Source: Corynebacterium lowii
GTDB lineage: Bacteria > Actinomycetota > Actinomycetes > Mycobacteriales > Mycobacteriaceae
Direction: 5' to 3'
NCBI RefSeq assembly: GCF_001412085.1
Contig: NZ_LKEV01000006.1
Location: 62,001-126,000, forward strand
Length of the DNA stretch: 64,000 nucleotides
Below are positions 46,720-54,959 of this stretch, piece by piece (the first letter of the stretch is position 1; each line of letters begins with the position of its first letter). The notes under the pieces were generated by a model. That model searched no databases. It was not told the DNA's origin and was given only the letters and a program-made list of their open reading frames with translations. Both the position numbers and the translations under genes were made by a program.

Positions 46720-47787
46720 ATGTCTACCGCACACCTCTACAGCGAGTACCGCCCCGGCGTGCCCGCTGCTACCCCCACGGTGTCCTTTGAGCTTTATCCC
46801 CCACGCAACCCCTCGCGGGGCTCCGGCGTGTGGGCTGGAATCAGCAGGCTCATCGACACCGCCCCCGATTACGTCTCCGTCACCTATGGCGCGGCTGGCA
46901 AGCGCACGGATACTCGGGATCGCTCTGTTCAGGTATTGCTCAATGTGCTTGACCGCCACCGCAATCTTCCCGCCGTGGCGCATTTAACGTGCCTGGGCTC
47001 GACCCGGGCGGAACTCACCCTCATCGTGCGCCTGCTGTTGCGGGCCGGGATTAGGGATTTTCTTGCCCTGCGCGGCGATCCCCCGGGAGGCGACCCCAAT
47101 TATCTGCCCGCCGAGGGCGAGCCCGCCCGGGCAGTGGATCTGGTGCGCCTCATTCGTGAGATTGCGGCGGAGGAACTACCCCTGGGCGTGGGGCGCGGTT
47201 ATAACGGCGCCGGTGCCACCAGTGCGCCACGCCCGGAGGATTACGTTTCCATCGCCGTGGCGGCTTACCCCGCGGCCACGGGCCAGGGCCGCGCCAATGA
47301 CATCGCGGCCCTGGTGGAAAAGGAACGCGCGGGGGCGGATTACGCCATTACCCAGGTGTTCTATTCCCCTCACGATTATGACTCGATGGTGCGCGAACTC
47401 AGCTTGGCGGGCGGGCGGCTGCCCATCGTTCCGGGCATTATGCCGCTGCACGATCTCAAGCGGCTGCGCGCTATGGAGAAACTAGCCGGTATCCCCGTGC
47501 CCAAGCATATTGAGCGCATTTTCTCCCAGGCCACCAGCCCGGATCGCCTGGTGCGCGAGACACTGAGCGCCACCGTGGATGTGATCGGCGGGGTGCTCGA
47601 TGCGGGTGCTCCGGGTATTCACCTCTACACCTTCAATCGTCCCCGTCCCACCCTGGACATCCTGGAATATCTCCGGGCCTCGGGGTATCTGGGCAGAACC
47701 GCCGGGGTGCGCACCCCGCGCGAACCCGAGGTGGATACGGAACTCGTATCCCTCGCTCTGCACCGCATGACCCCTAGTTACTACTGA
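46720..47787 (+). CDS. metF: 5,10-methylenetetrahydrofolate reductase
   Basis: A 355-residue (beta/alpha)8 flavoprotein that reduces methylene-THF to methyl-THF, the methyl donor for methionine. TVSFELYPPRNP (N-terminal strand with catalytic Glu), DYVSVTYGA, AHLTCLG and FLALRGDPPGG are family motifs, and ITQVFYS follows in the FAD-binding half. Its length is slightly above the bacterial norm. The ATG is 5 bases after GGGAG, the ribosome binding site held by the riboswitch. The stop overlaps the first possible metE ATG by one base, so metF-metE is one operon that supplies and uses methyl-THF. Confidence 0.95.
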   Translation: MSTAHLYSEYRPGVPAATPTVSFELYPPRNPSRGSGVWAGISRLIDTAPDYVSVTYGAAGKRTDTRDRSVQVLLNVLDRHRNLPAVAHLTCLGSTRAELTLIVRLLLRAGIRDFLALRGDPPGGDPNYLPAEGEPARAVDLVRLIREIAAEELPLGVGRGYNGAGATSAPRPEDYVSIAVAAYPAATGQGRANDIAALVEKERAGADYAITQVFYSPHDYDSMVRELSLAGGRLPIVPGIMPLHDLKRLRAMEKLAGIPVPKHIERIFSQATSPDRLVRETLSATVDVIGGVLDAGAPGIHLYTFNRPRPTLDILEYLRASGYLGRTAGVRTPREPEVDTELVSLALHRMTPSYY

Positions 47788-47813
47788 TGAGCAACGAAAA
47801 GAAAGGCATGACC

Positions 47814-50159
47814 ATGACCCACTTCCCCACCGCCACCGTGCTGGGTTACCCCCGCATCGGCGCCAACCGCGAGCTCAAGCGAGCCTTGGAATCCTTCTGG
47901 TCCGGGCGCGGCGGCAACCCGGCCACCACCGCCGAGGAACTGCGCGATACCCGCACGAACCGCCTGCGCGAGTTGGGTTTGGGTGAGGCTGCGGCCGTCC
48001 CGGAGGATTTCAGCTACTACGATCAGGTGCTTGACATCACCATCGCCACCGGCGCGCTGCCCAGCCGCTTTGCCCCAGAGCGCGAGGTGCTCAAGGCACA
48101 GGCCGCCACCCCGGAATCGGAGGAGGCGCTGCGCGCCCAGTTCACCGTGGCGCGCGGCCAGGGGGATCGCCCCGCTTTGGAGCTGACCAAGTGGTTTGAC
48201 TCCAATTACCACTACCTCGTGCCGGAGATCGGCCCGGAGACCGCCCTGGAATGGCTGGGTTCCCCCCGCGTGGCCACCGCGCAGCGCCTGGGTGAGGCCG
48301 TGCGCCCCGTGCTCGTAGGCCCGGTGACCTACCTGGCCCTGGCCAAAGCCAGCGAGGAGGCCCCCGAGGGCTATAACCCGCTGGATCGCCTGGACGACCT
48401 GGTGGCCGTGTACACCCAATACCTCCGCGCCCTCAAGGAGGCCGGGGTGCAGTGGGTGCAGTTCGACGAGCCCGCGTTGGTCACCCACCGTCACCGCACC
48501 CCGCAGGAGCGCGAGGCGCTTCTCGACGCCCTGCGCCGCGCCTACACCGCGCTGGGCAACGAGGGCGTTAACCTCGCCGTGGCACTCACCTATGGCCATG
48601 CTTTCGACGCCGTGGACGCGCTCGCTGAAACTCCCGTGCAGGCCGTGATTATCGACGTCGTTCGCGGCAAGAAGCCGGGTGCGGCCGAGCTGGAGCGCTG
48701 GGCTACGAGCCTCAAGGGCAAGACCCTGGGCGTGGGCGTGGTCTCTGGTCGCAACATCTGGCGTGCCGATCTGGATGCTGATTTGGCCGTGCTGCGCGAG
48801 ATCAAGGCGGGGCTGGGCGAGGCCGTGGCGGTGGCCGTGACCACTTCCACCTCCCTGCAACACGTTCCCCACGATGCCGAGCGCGAGACCCAGCTGGACG
48901 CCGAGCTGCGCTCCTGGCTCTCCTTTGCCGATCAGAAGGTGAAGGAAGTAGCCGTGCTCGCCCGCGGTCTGGCCGAGGGGGACGAGGCCATCGCCGCCGA
49001 ATTGGAAGCCTCCCGCGCGGCACAGGCCTCCCGCAAGGCTCACCCCGGCGTCGAAAAGGCAGAAGTTCGCCAGGCTACCGCCGCCGTGACCGAGGAGCAG
49101 CGCACGCGTGGCGACGCCGCCGAGCGCCACGATGCCCAGGCCGCAGCGCTAGGCCTGCCGGTGCTGCCCACCACCACCATCGGTTCCTTCCCGCAGACCG
49201 ACGAGATCCGCCGCGCCCGCGCCGCACACCGCAGCGGCAAGATCGACGATCAGGCCTATGAGGAGGCGATGAAGAAAGAGATTGCCGAGGTCATCGCGGC
49301 CCAAGAGGAAATTGGCCTGGACGTGTTGGTCCACGGCGAGGCCGAGCGCAACGATATGGTGCAGTACTTTGCCGAGAACTTCGAGGGCTTTGCCACCACC
49401 GCTCACGGCTGGGTGCAGTCCTATGGTTCGCGCTGCACGCGCCCCTCGATCCTGTGGGGCGATGTGACTCGCCCGGAGGCGATTACCGTGGAGTGGTCGC
49501 GCTACGCGCAGTCGCTGAGTAAGCGCCCGGTCAAGGGCATGCTCACCGGCCCGGTGACCATCATGGCCTGGTCCTTTGTGCGCGAGGACATCGCCTGGGG
49601 CGAAGTGGCCGATCAGCTCGGCCTGGCCCTGCGCGAAGAGGTGGGCGATCTGGAGGCCGCCGGCATCAAGGTCATTCAGGTTGATGAGCCCGCCATCCGT
49701 GAGCTGCTGCCCCTGCGTGAGGAGGACCGGGAGGATTACCTGGCTTGGTCGGTGGGTTCCTTCCGCCTGGCCACCGCCGGTGCCGCCCCGGCCACCAGTA
49801 TTCACACGCACCTGTGCTACTCGGACTTTGCCACTATCGTGGACGCCATCGATCGCCTCGACGCCGATGTCACCTCGATCGAGGCTTCCCGCTCCAAGCT
49901 CAAGGTGCTCCCCGCCGTGGCCGAGCACGGTTTCCACCGCGGCCTGGGGCCGGGCGTGTGGGATATTCACTCCGCGCGCGTGCCCTCCACCGAGGAGATC
50001 GCTGACCTGCTGCGCGTGGCCGTGGGCGCCCTGGACACTGAGCAGGTGTGGGTGAACCCGGACTGCGGCCTTAAGACCCGCGCTTGGGAGGAAACCTCCG
50101 CTACCCTGCGCAACCTCGTGGAGGCCACCCGCATCGTGCGCGAGGAAATCGCCCAGTAA
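47814..50159 (+). CDS. metE: cobalamin-independent methionine synthase
   Basis: A 781-residue enzyme that transfers a methyl group from methyl-THF-polyglutamate to homocysteine without B12. Two similar barrels are present; the N-terminal one opens with TVLGYPRIGANRELKRALE. The C-terminal catalytic half carries PTTTIGSFPQT, the zinc ligands His and Cys in IHTHLCYSDF, and a last Cys in NPDCGLKTR. ATG 47814 is preferred because AAAGG lies 7 bases before it; ATG 47787 and 47808 are in frame. It is controlled with metF by the SAM riboswitch. Confidence 0.95.
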   Translation: MTHFPTATVLGYPRIGANRELKRALESFWSGRGGNPATTAEELRDTRTNRLRELGLGEAAAVPEDFSYYDQVLDITIATGALPSRFAPEREVLKAQAATPESEEALRAQFTVARGQGDRPALELTKWFDSNYHYLVPEIGPETALEWLGSPRVATAQRLGEAVRPVLVGPVTYLALAKASEEAPEGYNPLDRLDDLVAVYTQYLRALKEAGVQWVQFDEPALVTHRHRTPQEREALLDALRRAYTALGNEGVNLAVALTYGHAFDAVDALAETPVQAVIIDVVRGKKPGAAELERWATSLKGKTLGVGVVSGRNIWRADLDADLAVLREIKAGLGEAVAVAVTTSTSLQHVPHDAERETQLDAELRSWLSFADQKVKEVAVLARGLAEGDEAIAAELEASRAAQASRKAHPGVEKAEVRQATAAVTEEQRTRGDAAERHDAQAAALGLPVLPTTTIGSFPQTDEIRRARAAHRSGKIDDQAYEEAMKKEIAEVIAAQEEIGLDVLVHGEAERNDMVQYFAENFEGFATTAHGWVQSYGSRCTRPSILWGDVTRPEAITVEWSRYAQSLSKRPVKGMLTGPVTIMAWSFVREDIAWGEVADQLGLALREEVGDLEAAGIKVIQVDEPAIRELLPLREEDREDYLAWSVGSFRLATAGAAPATSIHTHLCYSDFATIVDAIDRLDADVTSIEASRSKLKVLPAVAEHGFHRGLGPGVWDIHSARVPSTEEIADLLRVAVGALDTEQVWVNPDCGLKTRAWEETSATLRNLVEATRIVREEIAQ

Positions 50160-50168
50160 CTCCGCTAT

Positions 50169-50212
50169 GCTCATGGTCACTATTTTCCTGAGAAGGGATG
50201 GTGACCATGAGC
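50169..50212. repeat. perfect 12-bp inverted repeat across the MHS transporter start
   Basis: GCTCATGGTCAC (50169-50180) and GTGACCATGAGC (50201-50212) are exact inverted copies with a 20-base spacer. The right arm contains the preferred ATG (50207) and the spacer holds the AGAAGGG ribosome binding site. As RNA it would form a 12-bp stem closing the start codon; as DNA it could be an operator. It lies 9 bases after the metE stop. Confidence 0.75.
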
Positions 50213-51541
50213 ACTCCTACCCCGCAGCGCGCCTCCACGCTGAGCACCACTCGCACGATCATCGCCGCTTCTAGCGGCAACCTCGTGGAGTGGTTTGACT
50301 TTTATATCTACGCGTTCTTTAGCGTTTACTTTGCGGACAAGTTCTTCACCGGCACCGGGGAGACCGGAGCGCTGCTGAAATCCGCCGCCGTCTTTTTTGT
50401 GGGCTTCCTCATGCGGCCCCTCGGCGGCTATATCTTTGGCCGGATCGCGGACCGGCACGGACGCAAGAAATCCATGCTCATCGCCATCGTGATGATGTGC
50501 AGCGGCTCGCTGATGATGGCCCTGCTCCCCACTGCGGAAACGGTAGGTGCCCTGGCTCCGGTTCTGCTACTGATCGTGCGCTGTATCCAGGGTATCTCCG
50601 TGGGCGGCGAATACGGTTCCACCGCCACTTATATGTCCGAGGTAGCCGACCCACACCGCCGCGGTTTCTTTTCCAGCTTCCATTACGTCACCCTCATTGG
50701 CGGCCAACTTTTGGCGAGCCTGTTAGCGGTGGTGATGACCTTCTTCCTCACCGATGAGGAGATCGCTAATGGCTGGTGGCGCCTGCCCTTTGTGATCGGG
50801 GCCTGCGCGGCTATCGTGGCCCTGTGGCTGCGTTCCCACCTGCACGAAACCGCACCAAAGGAAAGCCGGGAGGAATCCTCGGCCGGAACCTTCCGCGAGG
50901 TTCTGGCCCATCCGCGTGCCTTTTGGGTGGTCATGGGGCTTACGGCAGCGGGTTCCCTGGCGTTCTACACCTTCACCACCTACATGCAGAAGTACCTGAT
51001 TAATACCGGCGGCTTTGCCAAGGGTGACGTGGCCACGGTGATGACGGCTTGCCTGCTGCTCTTCATGCTGTTGCAACCAGCCATCGGGGCGCTTTCCGAT
51101 AGGATCGGGCGCAAAAACTCCATGCTGATATTCAGCGCGGGTATGGTGATTCTCCCGGTCCCGCTCTTTGCCTTCCTCGGCGCTCAGGATTCTCTGTGGG
51201 TCAGTGCCGGGGCCATCGTGCTGGCGATGTTCTTCTTGACCTTCTATACCTCCATCTCGGGGATTGTGAAGGCAGAGATGTTCCCCGCCCATATACGCGG
51301 CCTGGGTGTGGGTTTTACCTACGCCATTGCCAATTCCCTCTTTGGTGGTTCGGCGGAATCGGTGGCCCTGGGCTTGAAGAACATCGGGGTGGCCTGGCTC
51401 TTCCCCTGGTATGTGGTGGCGGTGGCGCTGCTGGGGCTCGTGGCGGTGCTCTTCATGCGGGATAATCGCCAGCACTCCACGATTGATTTTCCGGAGGCTG
51501 GTGCGGCAGACACAGCAGGTGCGGCAGAGAGACCGGCGTGA
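50207..51541 (+). CDS. MHS-family (major facilitator) metabolite:proton symporter
   Basis: A 444-residue transporter with 12 predicted helices. The N-terminal SSGNLVEWFDFYIYAFFSVYF and GRIADRHGRKKSM (loop 2-3 motif) mark the metabolite:H+ symporter family (ProP, KgtP, ShiA). The substrate is unknown; candidates are organic acids or osmolytes. ATG 50207 is preferred (AGAAGGG 9 bases upstream) over ATG 50198. It follows metE by 47 bases, so it may be partly co-transcribed, but a striking inverted repeat covers its start. Downstream, hipBA operator copy 1 begins within its stop codon. Confidence 0.92.
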   Translation: MSTPTPQRASTLSTTRTIIAASSGNLVEWFDFYIYAFFSVYFADKFFTGTGETGALLKSAAVFFVGFLMRPLGGYIFGRIADRHGRKKSMLIAIVMMCSGSLMMALLPTAETVGALAPVLLLIVRCIQGISVGGEYGSTATYMSEVADPHRRGFFSSFHYVTLIGGQLLASLLAVVMTFFLTDEEIANGWWRLPFVIGACAAIVALWLRSHLHETAPKESREESSAGTFREVLAHPRAFWVVMGLTAAGSLAFYTFTTYMQKYLINTGGFAKGDVATVMTACLLLFMLLQPAIGALSDRIGRKNSMLIFSAGMVILPVPLFAFLGAQDSLWVSAGAIVLAMFFLTFYTSISGIVKAEMFPAHIRGLGVGFTYAIANSLFGGSAESVALGLKNIGVAWLFPWYVVAVALLGLVAVLFMRDNRQHSTIDFPEAGAADTAGAAERPA

Positions 51542-51687
51542 TCGTGCCGTTTTGAGGCTAGGGCAGGCTGAAAATGGTGAAATAGGTGAAAATCGGCACG
51601 TTTGTGCCGTTTTTCGCTTATGTTGAGCAGCCACCTGGGCTAATGTTGGAGAGGTTCGGTTAATCGGTATGATCGTGCCGGTTTTGA
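51540..51687 (+). promoter_or_regulatory. hipBA promoter with three operator-like copies
   Basis: GATCGTGCCGTTTTGA occurs at 51540-51555 and, with one extra G, at 51671-51687. A palindromic pair AAAATCGGCACG/TTTGTGCCGTTTTT lies at 51589-51614. The common core is GTGCCGxTTTT. A -35 TTGGAG (51646-51651), 16-base spacer and -10 TATGAT (51668-51673) precede hipB; copy 3 overlaps the -10 and the probable start point. This is the layout expected for HipB autorepression with DNA looping. Confidence 0.7.
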
Positions 51688-51701
51688 CGGAGGGAGGGCG
51701 C

Positions 51702-51935
51702 ATGACCCCACAGGAAATTGGAGCGATAGCGCGGGAGCGCCGCCGAGAGTTGAGCCTGCGGCAACTGGAACTCGCCCAACTTTCTGAGGTGTCCGAGCGC
51801 TTTATCCGCGATCTGGAATCGGGAAAACCAGGTATGAGGCTGGATAAGTTGATAGCCGTGCTGGGCGTGCTGGGCTTTGATCTTACCGTGGAGGCACACG
51901 TGTCTGAGGTGCTGCAAGGACGGAGCCATGAGTAG
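51702..51935 (+). CDS. hipB: HipB-like antitoxin, XRE-type HTH regulator
   Basis: A 77-residue DNA-binding antitoxin that is almost entirely one XRE helix-turn-helix (IGAIARERRRELSLRQLELA ... VSERFIRDLESGKP), with a short C-terminal tail. It should neutralise HipA and, with it, repress the operon by binding the GTGCCG repeats upstream. ATG 51702 has GGAGGGAGGG just before it and is preferred over the open frame from 51669. It overlaps hipA by 8 bases. Confidence 0.88.
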   Translation: MTPQEIGAIARERRRELSLRQLELAQLSEVSERFIRDLESGKPGMRLDKLIAVLGVLGFDLTVEAHVSEVLQGRSHE

Positions 51936-53121
51936 TGCCCCCCGCGCCGTCGATAAGGCAAATGTATATGTGAGCGGCAAGGCAGCCGCCACCCTGGAAC
52001 GCCGCAATGGCGGCACCGAGTTCCGCTATCTTCCCGGCTATACGGGCCCCGCCGTGGCGAGCACTCTGCCGGTCACCTCCGAACCCGTTTTTAGCTCCTC
52101 GGGGGCGGTACCGGCCTTTTTTGCGGGCCTGCTTCCCGAGGGCAGAAGGCTCACGGCGCTGCGGAGATCAGTCAAAACCTCGGCGGACGATGAACTTTCT
52201 CTTCTCCTCGCCGTGGGGGCGGACCCCGTGGGTAATGTTTCCGTTTTTCCGCAGGGGTCTCAGCCTCGGCCGGTAGCTCCGCTCCTTGACTTCTCCGCCG
52301 GGTCGATGGACTTTGGGAGACTGTTGGAGGAGGCGGGAATACCCGATCCCGTTTCCTTGGCCGGAGTGCAGGATAAAGCTTCCGCACGCACCATCGCCAT
52401 CCCTACCTCTAGCGTGGGCGGGCATTCGGATGCCATCGTGAAAATATCCCCGCCAGAGTTCCCCATGCTGGTGGAAAACGAGGCTGAATCCCTGCGCGTG
52501 GCGCGTGGCCTGGGGAAAGCACTGCGCCTTAGTGTTGCCGACGCCGAGGTGGTGCACGATAAACACGGGCGTAGCGCTCTGCTCGTGCGGCGTTTTGACC
52601 GAAATGGGCAGCGCCGCTACCCCACGGAGGACGCCGCACAAATCATGGGGATATATCCGGCGGATAAGTACGCGGTGAATTATGAGGAACTTACCTTTGC
52701 GGTTTCCAATCTATGCCGCTCTCCCTTGCTTGCCAGGCGTTCCATTGCGGCACAATTGGCTCTGGCTTGGTTGACGGGAAACGGGGATATGCACGCAAAG
52801 AATATCTCCGTGGTGGATACTGGCCGGGGGCTTGAGGTGGCGCCCATCTACGATATTCCCTCCACAGTTCCTTATGGAGATACCACCTTGGCTTTGCCGG
52901 TGGCCGGTAGTAAGACGGGGCTGAGTAAAAAGCGCTTTCTAAGTTATTGCACCGAGGTGGGGTTGCCACAGGCCGTGGGCGAAAGCATCGCAGCGGCGGC
53001 GTTGGACCACACGCAGGATTACGCGAAAAGGCTCATCGCCGCCTGTTCCTTCGACCCCCGCCGAGCCCGTGACCTCAGGCGGGTACTGCGGGCGCGGCGT
53101 CGTCAGTGGGACGTCGATTAG
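51928..53121 (+). CDS. hipA: HipA-like serine/threonine kinase toxin
   Basis: A 397-residue HipA kinase. The N-terminal HipA_N domain (about 20-110, with the phosphate-loop-like LAGVQDKAS near 148) is followed by the kinase core: conserved RRFDR ... EDAAQIMG (near 215-235), catalytic LTGNGDMHAKN (near 283-293, Asp and Asn) and the metal-binding APIYDIPST (near 307). All key residues look intact. Homologues phosphorylate tRNA synthetases and slow growth. Its 3' end overlaps the convergent exporter gene by 47 bases. The start ATG 51928 is preceded by aaggacggag. Confidence 0.9.
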   Translation: MSSAPRAVDKANVYVSGKAAATLERRNGGTEFRYLPGYTGPAVASTLPVTSEPVFSSSGAVPAFFAGLLPEGRRLTALRRSVKTSADDELSLLLAVGADPVGNVSVFPQGSQPRPVAPLLDFSAGSMDFGRLLEEAGIPDPVSLAGVQDKASARTIAIPTSSVGGHSDAIVKISPPEFPMLVENEAESLRVARGLGKALRLSVADAEVVHDKHGRSALLVRRFDRNGQRRYPTEDAAQIMGIYPADKYAVNYEELTFAVSNLCRSPLLARRSIAAQLALAWLTGNGDMHAKNISVVDTGRGLEVAPIYDIPSTVPYGDTTLALPVAGSKTGLSKKRFLSYCTEVGLPQAVGESIAAAALDHTQDYAKRLIAACSFDPRRARDLRRVLRARRRQWDVD

Positions 53122-53977
53122 CTCGGCGCGAACCGATGGTGGTACCCATGCTGGCGGCGATGACGAGCGCGATAGCAAACCATTGCTCGGCGCGTAGCGT
53201 TTGGCTGAGCAGCAGCCACCCCGCCACGGCGGCGAAGGCCGGTTCCAGGCTGAGTAGCACCCCAAAGACACCGCGCGGCATGCGGCGCAGCGCCCCCATC
53301 TCTAAGGCGTAGGGCACCACCGAACCCAAAAGTGCGGTGCCCAGGGCAAACAGGAGAAGGTTGGGGTTGCTCACCAGGGTTTGTGCACCCTGGAAGCACA
53401 GAGGCAGGGGGACGAGGGAGCCGAAGAGCATGGCCACGGTGAGGCCGCTGAGCCCTGGGACCTTGACTCCCACGGTGGAGCTGGCCAGGATATAGCAGAT
53501 CCAAAAGCCACCGGCGATGAGTGCCAGGATTACCCCGGTGAGGCTGAGCGTCCCGGTAGCTAGGAGGGCGTCTTTGCCCAGGAGGGCCACGCCGCTAAAG
53601 GCCACGCCCACCCAGATGAGATCCGAGGCGCTGCGCGAGAGGAAGGCCGCGAGCAGGAGCGGACCGAGGAACTCGATGGTCACGGCGATGCCCAGTGGAA
53701 TGTGCTCCAGGGAAGCGTAGAAAAAGCTGTTCATGGCGCCCAGAGCCAGCCCGAAGCCTATGACGCTGCGCCAGGTATCGCGGCTCCACTGCCCGATCTG
53801 GGGCCGGGCGAGGGGAAGCAGGATCAAAGCGGCGAAGGCCAGGCGCACCGTGGTGGTGCCCCAGGCTCCGGCGTGGGGAAAGAGGTGGGTGGCGATGGCC
53901 GCTCCAAATTGGAGGGAGAGGCAGGAGCCCATCACCATGAGGATTCCTGCGGGGGTGGTGTGCTGGGTAGTGCTCAT
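53075..53977 (-). CDS. EamA/RhtA-type amino-acid exporter
   Basis: A 300-residue membrane protein of the drug/metabolite transporter superfamily with ten hydrophobic segments arranged as two EamA repeats; the second repeat carries the conserved LSLEPAFAAVAGWLLLSQTL. It is closest in pattern to RhtA, which exports threonine and homoserine. The C-terminus is a short polar tail. It diverges from a LysR regulator that probably controls it. The last 47 bases overlap hipA. Confidence 0.88.
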   Translation of the reverse strand: MSTTQHTTPAGILMVMGSCLSLQFGAAIATHLFPHAGAWGTTTVRLAFAALILLPLARPQIGQWSRDTWRSVIGFGLALGAMNSFFYASLEHIPLGIAVTIEFLGPLLLAAFLSRSASDLIWVGVAFSGVALLGKDALLATGTLSLTGVILALIAGGFWICYILASSTVGVKVPGLSGLTVAMLFGSLVPLPLCFQGAQTLVSNPNLLLFALGTALLGSVVPYALEMGALRRMPRGVFGVLLSLEPAFAAVAGWLLLSQTLRAEQWFAIALVIAASMGTTIGSRRANRRPTDDAAPAVPA

Positions 53978-54053
53978 GTCTTTGAGTATGCCGAGGCAAA
54001 AGAGGTAGGTCTAGCGACATTTTATAAGGGTTTATGCTAAGAATTACTAACAT
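53978..54053. promoter_or_regulatory. divergent promoter region of exporter and LysR genes
   Basis: This 76-base gap is markedly AT-rich. On the minus strand a TATAAA near 54020-54026 is a plausible exporter -10; on the plus strand TATGCT (54033-54038) is a plausible lysR -10. An interrupted dyad around AAGGGTTTATGCTAAGAA could be a LysR site, but it is not clear. Confidence 0.4.
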
Positions 54054-54959
54054 ATGGAGATGAACTTAACCCGACTGAGAATGTTGGTGGAACTGCGCAG
54101 GCAGGGCACGATTACGCAGGTGGCCCAGGCGCTGCGCTATACCCATTCCGCGGTATCCCAGCAGCTCGGGAAACTAGAGCGGGAAACCGGGCACCGGCTC
54201 TTGGAAAAGGTGGGCCGCAACGTGCGGCTTACCCGCCAGGGCGAGATCCTGGCCGATCATGCCGCGCGCATGCTGGCTATAGCGGACGACGCCGCCGCGG
54301 CGCTAGCCACCTCCGTGGATGAGGTGGGCGGCACCCTGCGGGTGGCTTCTTTCCAAACGGTGCTGGCCACCCTGGCCCCTCGGGCCTTGAACTCCCTAAG
54401 CCAGCAGTACCCGGAACTGCGGGTGGAGATATACCAGCGGGAGGTGGAAACCGCGATGGAGGGCCTGGCGGCCGGGGATTTCGATCTCATCTTGGGCGAA
54501 TCCTACGAGAACGCCGATATTCCCCTGCACCCCGGTATCCATAGAGAGAAACTTTTTAGCGACCCTCTGCTTTTGGTGCTCCCCCGCACCGGTCCGCTGA
54601 GCACTCCGCCCAGTAAGGTATCCGACCTCGCGCGCTACCCTTGGGCCATCGACCCCGCACATCTCGTATTGGGGCGCTGGGCCCGGGAATACTGCCGACG
54701 CCACGGTTTCGAGCCCCAAGTGCTCTTTGAAACCCCTGATCCCTTCTTGCAGATCTACCTCGCCCGCGACGGGCACGCCATCACCGTGGTACCGGCGATC
54801 ATCGCCGGTACTTTCCTCTCCGATGTGCAGGCCCTGCCTCTCGACGGCTCCCCCTCCCGAACCCTGTACACAGCCGTGCGGGTGGGCCACGAGAAAAGCC
54901 CGGCGATTCGGGCTTTCCGCGAGGACACCGTCGTGGCGGCGCGAGAACTAGCGGTTTAG
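54054..54959 (+). CDS. LysR-family transcriptional regulator
   Basis: A 301-residue LysR-type protein. The N-terminal winged HTH (about 3-62; GTITQVAQALRYTHSAVSQQLGKLERETG) is followed by a two-lobed effector domain (about 90-295). The divergent RhtA-like exporter is its probable target, in the manner of LysG/LysE, with an amino acid as likely inducer. ATG 54054 or 54060 may be the start; neither has a strong ribosome binding site. The stop TTAG is shared with the convergent metallo-hydrolase gene. Confidence 0.9.
   Translation: MEMNLTRLRMLVELRRQGTITQVAQALRYTHSAVSQQLGKLERETGHRLLEKVGRNVRLTRQGEILADHAARMLAIADDAAAALATSVDEVGGTLRVASFQTVLATLAPRALNSLSQQYPELRVEIYQREVETAMEGLAAGDFDLILGESYENADIPLHPGIHREKLFSDPLLLVLPRTGPLSTPPSKVSDLARYPWAIDPAHLVLGRWAREYCRRHGFEPQVLFETPDPFLQIYLARDGHAITVVPAIIAGTFLSDVQALPLDGSPSRTLYTAVRVGHEKSPAIRAFREDTVVAARELAV

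Noticed and set aside
47781-49130. A 449-codon minus-strand frame inside metE
   Set aside because: It is antisense to MetE; Gly/His-rich product without motifs.
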